The notes under the pieces are model-generated. The model had not been told where the DNA came from. It ran no database searches and worked only from the letters and a program-made list of their open reading frames with translations. From Oscillospiraceae bacterium (GTDB taxonomy: Bacteria > Bacillota > Clostridia > Oscillospirales > Ruminococcaceae), in NCBI GenBank assembly GCA_020024175.1, contig JAHHUB010000002.1, positions 1 to 23,465 of the forward strand: a stretch of DNA of 23,465 bases, read 5' to 3'. The position numbers and the translations under genes were made by a program. Positions 16,829-22,263 of the stretch are shown one piece after another (within the stretch, counting starts at the first letter, position 1; each line of letters starts with the position of its first letter).

Positions 16829-17566
16829 GTGCAAATACAAAAAATGAACATTCAGTCTGAAGAATTAGGTTTGAATGTTGATGGATTTTTGATGGGAATA
16901 ACAGAAGATGTAATGAAACTTATTTTTGAAAATCCCGAAAAACTGCATGGATTTAAATTTGTAAATGATAATGGTGAAGAAGTGCACTATATGCTCAATT
17001 TACTAAGTGAAACACAGGGAGTTAAAACTAATGAATGTGTTTTGAAGGATATAAAGGATAATTTTGCAAGTTTTAAAATTATAAAAGAACATTCTTTTAT
17101 AGAAAGAAGAAATTTTGTAAAGGTTAAAACTAAAATAATTGCTACAATATATGATTTTATTTATTCCAGTGAAGATGTTCATCCCGGAGTACCAAATTAT
17201 CGCAGTATCCCATATGTAAAAATGAGAATAAGAAGAAATAAATATAAAATAATTTCTCTCACTAAATCTGAACTGCCATTGTACAGAGTAAAATTAAAAA
17301 CACCTTTTAAAATCAGAATTGATGATGTAAGTGCAGGTGGAATGTTATTTTCCAGCAATAAGAGAATAAAACCAGGAAGAATGTTTGCATATCTTTTTGA
17401 TCAGGGGGATATATTTATTCCACTTACCGTTAAAATACTGAGAATGACTCAAAAGAAAAACGGAGATTATGCTTATGGTTGTAAATTCATAGGTTTAAGT
17501 GACGCTTATGAAGATATGCTATGCCAATGGGTATTTAAAAAACAGGCAGAAAACTCACGAATTTAA
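16829..17566 (+). CDS. YcgR/PilZ-domain flagellar brake-like protein
   Basis: A 245-residue protein with an N-terminal YcgR-type beta domain (about 10-88) and a C-terminal PilZ domain (about 92-240), a layout used by c-di-GMP-responsive motor brakes. The DxSxxG half of the ligand motif is intact (D166-V-S-A-G-G171). The RxxxR half is altered: at ERRNFVKV (92-99) the second Arg is Lys98. About 68 residues separate the two halves, against roughly 20-25 usually, so an insertion interrupts the fold (about 105-160, rich in basic residues). c-di-GMP binding is therefore uncertain. The start is GTG 16829 after GGTGGA. It is the last gene of the flagellar cluster. Confidence 0.8.
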   Translation: MQIQKMNIQSEELGLNVDGFLMGITEDVMKLIFENPEKLHGFKFVNDNGEEVHYMLNLLSETQGVKTNECVLKDIKDNFASFKIIKEHSFIERRNFVKVKTKIIATIYDFIYSSEDVHPGVPNYRSIPYVKMRIRRNKYKIISLTKSELPLYRVKLKTPFKIRIDDVSAGGMLFSSNKRIKPGRMFAYLFDQGDIFIPLTVKILRMTQKKNGDYAYGCKFIGLSDAYEDMLCQWVFKKQAENSRI

Positions 17567-17628
17567 TTATAAAATAAAAGCAGTTTTTTGGTTAAATTTT
17601 TAATTTTCAGTTAAGTATAATAACAAAA

Positions 17629-17667
17629 AAATCCCGTCAGGTTCACGCTGTAAACTTGATGGGATTT
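17629..17667 (-). terminator. Hairpin with minus-strand U-tract
   Basis: Fifteen-base arms AAATCCCGTCAGGTT (17629-17643) and AACTTGATGGGATTT (17653-17667) pair completely (two G-U on the + strand) around a nine-base loop. Read on the minus strand the stem is followed by a run of T, so it fits an intrinsic terminator for leftward transcription. Read rightward the tail is AGTATATACT, not U-rich. It lies 75 nt beyond the bidirectional terminator that already follows the minus-strand gene. Confidence 0.6.
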
Positions 17668-17741
17668 AGTATATACTACTCCAAATTGTCTGATTGTATG
17701 TGATAAGAATTTAAATAGTTTATTGTTTTTCTTATATAAAT

Positions 17742-17772
17742 AAAAAATCCCCTCATTATAAGGGGATTTTTT
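17742..17772. terminator. Bidirectional intrinsic terminator at convergent junction
   Basis: A perfect 12-bp stem, AAAAAATCCCCT (17742-17753) against AGGGGATTTTTT (17761-17772), with a seven-base loop. The A-run and T-run flank the G/C core symmetrically, so it can end transcription from the flagellar cluster (rightward) and from the EF-G paralogue gene (leftward, stop only about 10 nt away). Confidence 0.88.
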
Positions 17773-17782
17773 TATTTAGAAA

Positions 17783-19852
17783 TTATTCTTCTGTAATTTG
17801 AGCTTCTTCAATTACTTTTGATTCAAGGTGTTGAGGGAGCTGTTCATATCTTTCAAAGTTAAGTTCATAAGAGCCTCTGCCCTGTGTAATAGAGCGAAGA
17901 ACTGTAGTAAAATCATACATTTCACTCATAGGAACTTCACCTATTATTTCCTGAAATCCGTCGTCTGCAGGATTCATACCTAATACTCTGCCTCTGCGTT
18001 TGTTCATTTCACCGATTATGTCACCTGTGTTTTCATCAGTAACATAAACTTTAAGTGTGCCGATAGGTTCCAGCAAAACAGGTTTAGCCTGTGGAATACC
18101 TGTTTTATATGCAATAGAAGCAGCCATTTTAAATGCCATTTCGGATGAGTCAACCGGGTGGTAAGAACCATCAACTAAAGTAGCTTTAAGACCTACCATT
18201 GGATAACCTGCCAATACACCTTTCTTGACACAGTCCTGAAGTCCTTTTTCAACGGCTGGGAAGAAATTCTTTGGTACAGCACCACCAAATACACTTTCTT
18301 CAAATACCAATTCATCACTTACAGTTGGTTCAAATTCTATCCAAACATCACCGAATTGACCATGACCACCTGATTGTTTCTTATGTTTGCCCTGTACCTT
18401 AACTTTACTGCGAATTGTTTCTCTGTAAGCTACTTTAGGAGCTACCAAAGAGAAGTTGATGCCAAATTTATTTTTTATCTTGGAACAGATAACATCAAGA
18501 TGTTGTTCACCCATACCTGTAATAAGTTGTTGATGAGTTTCTGCATTTTGTTCAAATTTAATTGTGGGATCCTCTTCCATAAGTCTTTGGATACCCTGAG
18601 CAACTTTGCCTTCATCACCTTTATCATGAACTTTGACAGCCATTGTCATTGTTGCTTTAGGAAATTCGATTGGTTTAAGACGCATGATATTTTTAGGATC
18701 ACAAAGTGTATCACCTGTTTGAACTTCGGAAAGTTTTGTAACTGCTCCTATATCGCCTGCGGTAATAAATGCAGTGTCTTCCTGTTTCTTGCCCTTTACA
18801 TATATAATCTTACCAATTCTTTCGCTTTCACCTGTTCTTACATTTACAAAAGGTGTGTCAGCAGAAAGTTTACCTGAAACAATCTTAACAAAACTCATTT
18901 TTCCGATGAATGGGTCTGCTATTGTTTTGAAAACATAAGCTACCAACGGAGCTTCATCTGTACATTGAACAGTAACCAGTTCACCTTCTTCGTTGATGGC
19001 GGATTCAGCGCCGCTTTCGTATGCGGAAGGAAGATGGTCTACAATGGCATCAAGCAGCATATCAATGCCTTCCAAAGTAACTGCACTTCCACAAAGAACA
19101 GGAGTAATAGCACCTGATTTAACACCGGTGTGGATACCTTTAATAATTTCATCTCTGGTAAATTGTTCACCTGAGAAGTATTTTTCAAAAAGTTCTTCAT
19201 CAGTTTCAGCTACAGCTTCAGAGATAGCAACTTTCAAACCATCAAGTCTATGCCCTGTATCAGGCATAGTAACTTCACTGATTTCACCGTTTTCATTATA
19301 TTTATAAGCTTTGTCATCTACAAGGTTTATATAGCAGGAGATCTTGTCGTTTTCCATAATCGGAACAACGAGAGGACAAACAGAAGGACCTATGTTAGCT
19401 TTAAGCTCAGCCAAAATATTATAAAAATCTGTATTTTCCACATCTAACTTTGTAATGAAAATCATTTTAGATTTATTTTGCTGACAAGCAAGTTTATAAG
19501 CTTTTTCTGTTCCTACTTCATAGCCGTCTTTAGCGGAGATTGTAATAAGCACACTTTCGCAGGCTCTGATACCTTCATACATACCTGTAACATAATCAAA
19601 GAGCCCTGGAGTATCAATTATGTTTATCTTTGTACTGCCCCATGCAAACGGAGCTATTGCGGAAGATACGGAAACCTGACGTTTGATTTCTTCGGAATCA
19701 AAATCACAAACAGTATTTCCGTCTGCAATTTTACCAAGTCTGTCAGTTGCACCTGCTTTGTAAAGCAAAGCCTCTGTCAGTGAAGTTTTACCGCTGCCGC
19801 CATGGCCTACTACTGCAATGTTGCGAATTTTACCTGCTAAATACTGTTTCAT
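17783..19852 (-). CDS. Elongation factor G paralogue (EF-G-like protein)
   Basis: A 689-residue translational GTPase of EF-G architecture: G domain (1-280), domain II (about 300-390), domains III-V (about 400-680). G1 is GHGGSGKT (16-23) and not the classical EF-G GHIDAGKT. G3 is DTPGLFDY (80-87), with Leu84 where housekeeping EF-G has the catalytic His. G4 is TKLD (134-137) instead of NKxD. Switch I reads RQVSV instead of RGITI. Domain IV keeps GGHGQFGDVWIEFEP and the tip SYHPVDSSEMAF, so ribosome binding and translocation-like function are plausible. These changes mark the EF-G2/FusA2-like paralogues, not the main fusA, and no rpsL/rpsG/tuf neighbours are present. AGGGAGAG (19865-19872) precedes ATG 19852. 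Confidence 0.85.
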   Translation of the reverse strand: MKQYLAGKIRNIAVVGHGGSGKTSLTEALLYKAGATDRLGKIADGNTVCDFDSEEIKRQVSVSSAIAPFAWGSTKINIIDTPGLFDYVTGMYEGIRACESVLITISAKDGYEVGTEKAYKLACQQNKSKMIFITKLDVENTDFYNILAELKANIGPSVCPLVVPIMENDKISCYINLVDDKAYKYNENGEISEVTMPDTGHRLDGLKVAISEAVAETDEELFEKYFSGEQFTRDEIIKGIHTGVKSGAITPVLCGSAVTLEGIDMLLDAIVDHLPSAYESGAESAINEEGELVTVQCTDEAPLVAYVFKTIADPFIGKMSFVKIVSGKLSADTPFVNVRTGESERIGKIIYVKGKKQEDTAFITAGDIGAVTKLSEVQTGDTLCDPKNIMRLKPIEFPKATMTMAVKVHDKGDEGKVAQGIQRLMEEDPTIKFEQNAETHQQLITGMGEQHLDVICSKIKNKFGINFSLVAPKVAYRETIRSKVKVQGKHKKQSGGHGQFGDVWIEFEPTVSDELVFEESVFGGAVPKNFFPAVEKGLQDCVKKGVLAGYPMVGLKATLVDGSYHPVDSSEMAFKMAASIAYKTGIPQAKPVLLEPIGTLKVYVTDENTGDIIGEMNKRRGRVLGMNPADDGFQEIIGEVPMSEMYDFTTVLRSITQGRGSYELNFERYEQLPQHLESKVIEEAQITEE

Positions 19853-19942
19853 ATCTTGTTCTCTCCCTTTTTTATGTGTAAACGCCCTTTAAAATTGTTA
19901 TATGCAGTAAATAGGCGAATTACATCAAAATAAATAAAAACA

Positions 19943-19960
19943 TCATATCATATGATATGA
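19943..19960. promoter_or_regulatory. Perfect 18-bp palindrome, operator-like
   Basis: TCATATCATATGATATGA equals its own reverse complement across 18 bases. On the minus strand it starts about 12 nt after the -10 box of the predicted EF-G paralogue promoter, that is roughly +5 to +22. This is a position where a dimeric repressor would block transcription. I do not recognise the site as belonging to a named regulator. Confidence 0.55.
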
Positions 19961-19971
19961 ATTATGGTATA

Positions 19972-20000
19972 ATTATATAATTTATTTTAAGCTTTTTCAA
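19972..20000 (-). promoter_or_regulatory. Sigma-A promoter of the EF-G paralogue
   Basis: On the minus strand TTGAAA (20000-19995), a 17-nt spacer and TATAAT (19977-19972) form a near-consensus vegetative promoter. The predicted start is near 19965, giving a leader of about 113 nt. Confidence 0.7.
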
Positions 20001-20136
20001 GGGCAAATTATAGTTTTTATAGGGAATACATAGAAAAAATATATGTGTTATATTAGCTAAAATACACAAAATTATTTAAATAAAAGAAAAAAGATATAAA
20101 AGTCAGTTAAAAATATAGTCTTTTTTACTAAAATAA

Positions 20137-20163
20137 AAAACAGCAGTATAAAACTACTGTTTT
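20137..20163 (-). terminator. Terminator after the HEPN gene
   Basis: AAAACAG-C-AGT (20137-20147) pairs with ACT-A-CTGTTTT (20153-20163) around ATAAA with one C/A mismatch. On the minus strand the stem runs into TTTTTT-ATTTT. It lies about 17 nt after the HEPN stop and separates it from the EF-G paralogue. Confidence 0.65.
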
Positions 20164-20179
20164 GGGTAAATCTGTATTT

Positions 20180-20656
20180 TTAAAAATCTATGTTATCCGC
20201 ACCTACATCTATGCTGTAGCCTAGCCATTCCATAGCGTCCAATTCACCGTCAACCTGCTGACAAATAAAAATAAACATATCAGTAGCCATTCTATGGAAA
20301 GATTTAAGTTCCCCTGCACTGATAGCATGTGGCATATCAGTGGGATAGCGTGTTTCAATGTAACAGCGGTTGAGTACAACGCTTTCATCAAGCCAATCAT
20401 AGAAAAAATCGTCCATTTTCATAGCTTTTTTGCAAAGCCATGAAAGGTTGTGTCCTTCATATAATTTGTCAGTTTTTAGGAGAAGATAAGCTTTTAAAGC
20501 TTTTTCTATGGCTTGCTGGCAATGAAAAGCCGCAGCATCATAGCATCTGTCATCATCAAGAAGTTTTTGAGCACATATCATATCTGCACTGGCTTTATCC
20601 AGCCAGTCGTAGTATTTTTTGCTGTCATGTTTATTATTGCAAAAACGCCTACCCAT
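20180..20656 (-). CDS. HEPN domain protein
   Basis: A 158-residue alpha-helical protein of the HEPN family (PF05168-like). The helical core has WLDKASADMICAQKLLDD, YDAAAFHCQQAIEKALKAYL, then GHNLSWL. In the C-terminal helix, CYIETRYPTDMPHA contains R103 and H110, spaced Rx6H, within the Rx4-6H range of HEPN ribonucleases. I chose ATG 20656 over an in-frame GTG at 20665 because AGGAA lies at proper spacing only for the ATG. The start overlaps the stop of the upstream MNT-like gene by 8 nt, so the two are surely co-translated. Possible roles are an RNase toxin, a regulated RNase, or a non-catalytic partner; sequence alone does not decide. Confidence 0.82.
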   Translation of the reverse strand: MGRRFCNNKHDSKKYYDWLDKASADMICAQKLLDDDRCYDAAAFHCQQAIEKALKAYLLLKTDKLYEGHNLSWLCKKAMKMDDFFYDWLDESVVLNRCYIETRYPTDMPHAISAGELKSFHRMATDMFIFICQQVDGELDAMEWLGYSIDVGADNIDF

Positions 20657-20945
20657 AAATAACACTTCCTGTCGAATTAACTTTATTGCAAAATGAACCT
20701 TCTTCAGACAGATATTTTTGCCAGTTTTCAGAGGAATACACTATAACATCAAAAGGAATATCACTTTCCACATCAATATAAATTGATTTTTCGTATTCCT
20801 GTACATCATTTCCACAAGTTATAACACAGATTTTAAAAGATGATACTTCACCGTTTAAATCAGTTTTTTTGGAAAATAAAATGATTTTTTCAACTTCTAC
20901 TAACTTGGTAATTTGGTCTACAACTTCAGAAATAGGGTTTTTCAT
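20649..20945 (-). CDS. MNT-like (minimal nucleotidyltransferase) protein, catalytically degenerate
   Basis: A 98-residue partner of the HEPN protein. The C-terminal half (IPFDVIVYSSENWQKYLSEE, S-F, N-S-T-G-S-V-I-Y-G) has the layout of MNT-family nucleotidyltransferases paired with HEPN. The active-site region does not: in place of an LFGSxARG segment and a D-x-D pair, it reads LFSKKTDLNGEVSSFKICVI, with no GS motif and neither paired aspartate. Asp in PFDVIV remains. It is thus probably a non-catalytic MNT homologue, although remote identification by eye is imperfect. Ribosome binding site AGGAGGTG is excellent. It is the first gene of a two-gene minus-strand operon. Confidence 0.68.
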   Translation of the reverse strand: MKNPISEVVDQITKLVEVEKIILFSKKTDLNGEVSSFKICVITCGNDVQEYEKSIYIDVESDIPFDVIVYSSENWQKYLSEEGSFCNKVNSTGSVIYG

Positions 20946-20985
20946 TTTAGCACCTCCTAAAATCCATATATATCTTTATAATATA

Positions 20986-21013
20986 ATTATATCATTTTAC
21001 TGCAATAATTCAA
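20986..21013 (-). promoter_or_regulatory. Sigma-A-like promoter of the MNT-HEPN operon
   Basis: On the minus strand TTGAAT (21013-21008), a 16-nt spacer and TATAAT (20991-20986), about 40 nt before the MNT-like start. It is divergent from the DUF3842 promoter, with about 22 nt between the two -35 boxes. Confidence 0.6.
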
Positions 21014-21035
21014 TAAGTCAAAACAATAAATATAC

Positions 21036-21065
21036 TTGCATACAAAATATATAATATGCTAAAAT
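21036..21065 (+). promoter_or_regulatory. Promoter-like sequence before the DUF3842 gene
   Basis: TTGCAT (21036-21041), an 18-nt spacer and TAAAAT (21060-21065). The predicted start near 21072 lies only 5 nt before ATG 21077, which supports the TTG at 21095 as the true start codon. A TATAAT at 21049-21054 has no -35 partner. Confidence 0.45.
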
Positions 21066-21094
21066 AAATTAAAAACATGAAAGAAGGGCGAAAT

Positions 21095-21523
21095 TTGACA
21101 ATATTAATTATAGATGGTCAGGGCGGTGGAATAGGAAAGGGAATAATAGAACAGCTCAGACGAAAAAACTATGATGATAAAATAATTGCAGTAGGTACAA
21201 ACTCCATTGCGACTTCTGCCATGCTGAAAGCCGGAGCTGATGCAGGAGCTACAGGGGAAAATCCAGTGATATATAATTCATCTAAAGCTGATATTATAGC
21301 GGGACCTATAGGAATTATCTCTGCTAATTCCATGTACGGGGAGATAAGTCCTCAAATGGCACAGGCAGTCAGTGAAAGCAAAGCTCATAAAATACTTATT
21401 CCTATTTCAAAATCAAATATACATATAATAAGTACCACAGAAAAACCAATGCAGGCTTATATAGAAGAAACTGCTGAATGTATTTTAAATGAAATATGTA
21501 ATAAAAATAATACTGACTGCTAA
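21095..21523 (+). CDS. DUF3842 family protein
   Basis: A 142-residue protein matching my recollection of DUF3842, common in Clostridia. It starts with a nucleotide-binding-like I-L-I-I-D-G-Q-G-G-G-I-G-K segment (glycine-rich loop after a beta strand, Rossmann-like). Conserved blocks follow: G-T-N-S-I-A-T-S-A-M-L-K-A-G-A-D, then A-G-A-T-G-E-N-P, A-D-I-I-A-G-P-I-G-I, and K-I-L-I-P-I. The function is unknown. I start at TTG 21095 because GAAGGG (21083-21088) is spaced for it; ATG 21077 lacks a ribosome binding site and lies almost at the predicted transcription start. If that ATG is used, the protein is 148 residues. Confidence 0.75.
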   Translation: MTILIIDGQGGGIGKGIIEQLRRKNYDDKIIAVGTNSIATSAMLKAGADAGATGENPVIYNSSKADIIAGPIGIISANSMYGEISPQMAQAVSESKAHKILIPISKSNIHIISTTEKPMQAYIEETAECILNEICNKNNTDC

Positions 21524-21545
21524 AATTAAAACTATCTGTTTTATG

Positions 21546-21574
21546 TTGACCTTTTTAATATATTGTGATAAAAT
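21546..21574 (+). promoter_or_regulatory. Sigma-A promoter of the S-component/kinase operon
   Basis: TTGACC (21546-21551), a 17-nt spacer and TAAAAT (21569-21574). The predicted start near 21581 leaves a leader of about 146 nt to the S-component gene, containing three hairpins. Confidence 0.65.
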
Positions 21575-21580
21575 CATAAA

Positions 21581-21720
21581 GTATCAGAATATGGCATGAA
21601 GCCATTTTTAATTTATATTTAAAAATTAAAAGCAGCACTTTAAATATGCACTATGAAAGAGCATTTCCGCCGATGAACTGACGGGCTTTTTTGTGGTGCG
21701 TTTTTTATTTAAGGAGGATT
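21581..21720 (+). promoter_or_regulatory. Structured leader with putative transcription attenuator
   Basis: From the predicted start the leader has hairpin 1 (ATGGC/GCCAT, 21591-21605), an all-A/U hairpin 2 (21605-21614 with 21623-21632), then a long hairpin 3. In hairpin 3, 17 consecutive pairs join 21646-21662 with 21685-21701, including five G-U pairs, with a CCG/CGG inner stem. Six T (21701-21706) follow at once, giving a textbook intrinsic terminator 20-odd nt before the start codon. The AAGGAGG ribosome binding site lies just after. An 11-codon ORF (MHYERAFPPMN, 21646-21681) overlaps the stem but lacks a ribosome binding site. I do not recognise a known riboswitch aptamer. Confidence 0.5.
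21646..21706 (+). terminator. Intrinsic terminator/attenuator hairpin before the S-component gene
   Basis: The left arm begins ATGCACTATGAAAGAGC and the right arm is GCTTTTTTGTGGTGCGT; all 17 positions pair if G-U is allowed. A U6 tract overlaps the stem base. It lies after promoter 21546-21574 and before the coding start 21727, so it must be bypassed for expression from that promoter. Confidence 0.7.
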
Positions 21721-21726
21721 TTTTAA

Positions 21727-22248
21727 ATGGAGAAAAAAGTTTCAACTAAAAATTTGGTAATAGCAGGACTTCTCACTGCAATCGGTGTAGCAATGCCTTC
21801 ACTTTTTCACACAATTCATTTGGCAGGTAATATCTTTTTGCCAATGCATATCCCGGTACTTCTGTGCGGATTTCTATGCGGACCTCTTCTTGGCGGTATT
21901 TGCGGATTTATAGTACCTTTTATTTGCGGAATGATTACAGGTATGCCTCCGCTTTTCCCTGTTGCTACATATATGGCATTTGAACTTTTGGGATATGGAG
22001 TTTTAACAGGTATTTTAGGGAAAAAAATGAATACATATGCTGCTCTTATTATTTCCATGTTGGGAGGTAGAGCAGTTTTGGGTGTGGCTCAAGCTGTTTG
22101 TCTTGGTATTGCAGGCAAGACTTTTGCTTTTAAAGCATTTTTGACAGGTGCATTTGTAACAGCATGGCCCGGAATGCTTATTCAAATTATTTTAGTGCCT
22201 ATTTTGATTATGGCTCTTAAAAAAGCAAAAGTTATTTCACAAAACTAA
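21727..22248 (+). CDS. ECF transporter S component (substrate-binding membrane subunit)
   Basis: A 173-residue hydrophobic protein with about five or six membrane segments, fitting the S component of an energy-coupling factor importer (PF12822-like). Motifs include the start TKNLVIAGLLTAIGVAMPSL, then FLPMHIPVLLCGFLCGPLLG, TGMPPLFPVATYMAFELLGY and a late AWPGMLIQIILVPILIMAL. Such proteins bind a vitamin or precursor and dock with shared EcfA/A'/T subunits, which are not in the window. The substrate cannot be assigned from sequence; pantothenate, a thiamine or pyridoxine precursor and other vitamins are all possible. AAGGAGG gives the ATG start. An attenuator-like leader precedes it and a kinase-like gene follows within 16 nt, suggesting import followed by phosphorylation. 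Confidence 0.82.
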   Translation: MEKKVSTKNLVIAGLLTAIGVAMPSLFHTIHLAGNIFLPMHIPVLLCGFLCGPLLGGICGFIVPFICGMITGMPPLFPVATYMAFELLGYGVLTGILGKKMNTYAALIISMLGGRAVLGVAQAVCLGIAGKTFAFKAFLTGAFVTAWPGMLIQIILVPILIMALKKAKVISQN

Positions 22249-22263
22249 TTTAAGGTGTGTATA

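Larger units (their letters stand above)
19853..20179. other. Intergenic region between HEPN gene and EF-G paralogue
   Basis: This 327-nt gap holds no credible gene. On the minus strand, from left to right in coordinates, it contains the EF-G paralogue leader and ribosome binding site, an 18-bp palindrome, a sigma-A-like promoter, an AT-rich stretch with a weaker TGTGT/TTAGCTAA/ACACA symmetric element (20044-20068), and the terminator of the HEPN gene. Runs of A and T dominate. Confidence 0.7.

Noticed and set aside
177..17580. Sigma-28 (FliA/SigD) promoters in the gaps of the flagellar cluster
   Set aside because: I looked for TAAA with about 15 nt to CCGATAT. CCGATA occurs only inside coding sequence (about 1156, 1400 and 10874) without a properly spaced TAAA, so none is called.
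18374..18877. 167-codon plus-strand frame inside the EF-G paralogue
   Set aside because: It is antisense to a clear conserved gene, with shadow-like composition (many Phe, Cys, Asn) and no ribosome binding site.
20657..20665. GTG at 20665 as the HEPN start
   Set aside because: AGGAA would be only 1-3 nt from it; ATG 20656 has normal spacing.
20180..20945. Calling the MNT-HEPN pair an active toxin-antitoxin system
   Set aside because: The MNT partner lacks the catalytic residues and toxicity cannot be seen in sequence, so only a domain-level call is made.
21581..21645. Known riboswitch aptamer before the S-component gene
   Set aside because: I compared from memory with TPP, FMN, THF, preQ1-I, cobalamin, SAM-I, lysine and c-di-GMP-I cores and saw no diagnostic motif. 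It is therefore reported only as an unassigned structured leader.
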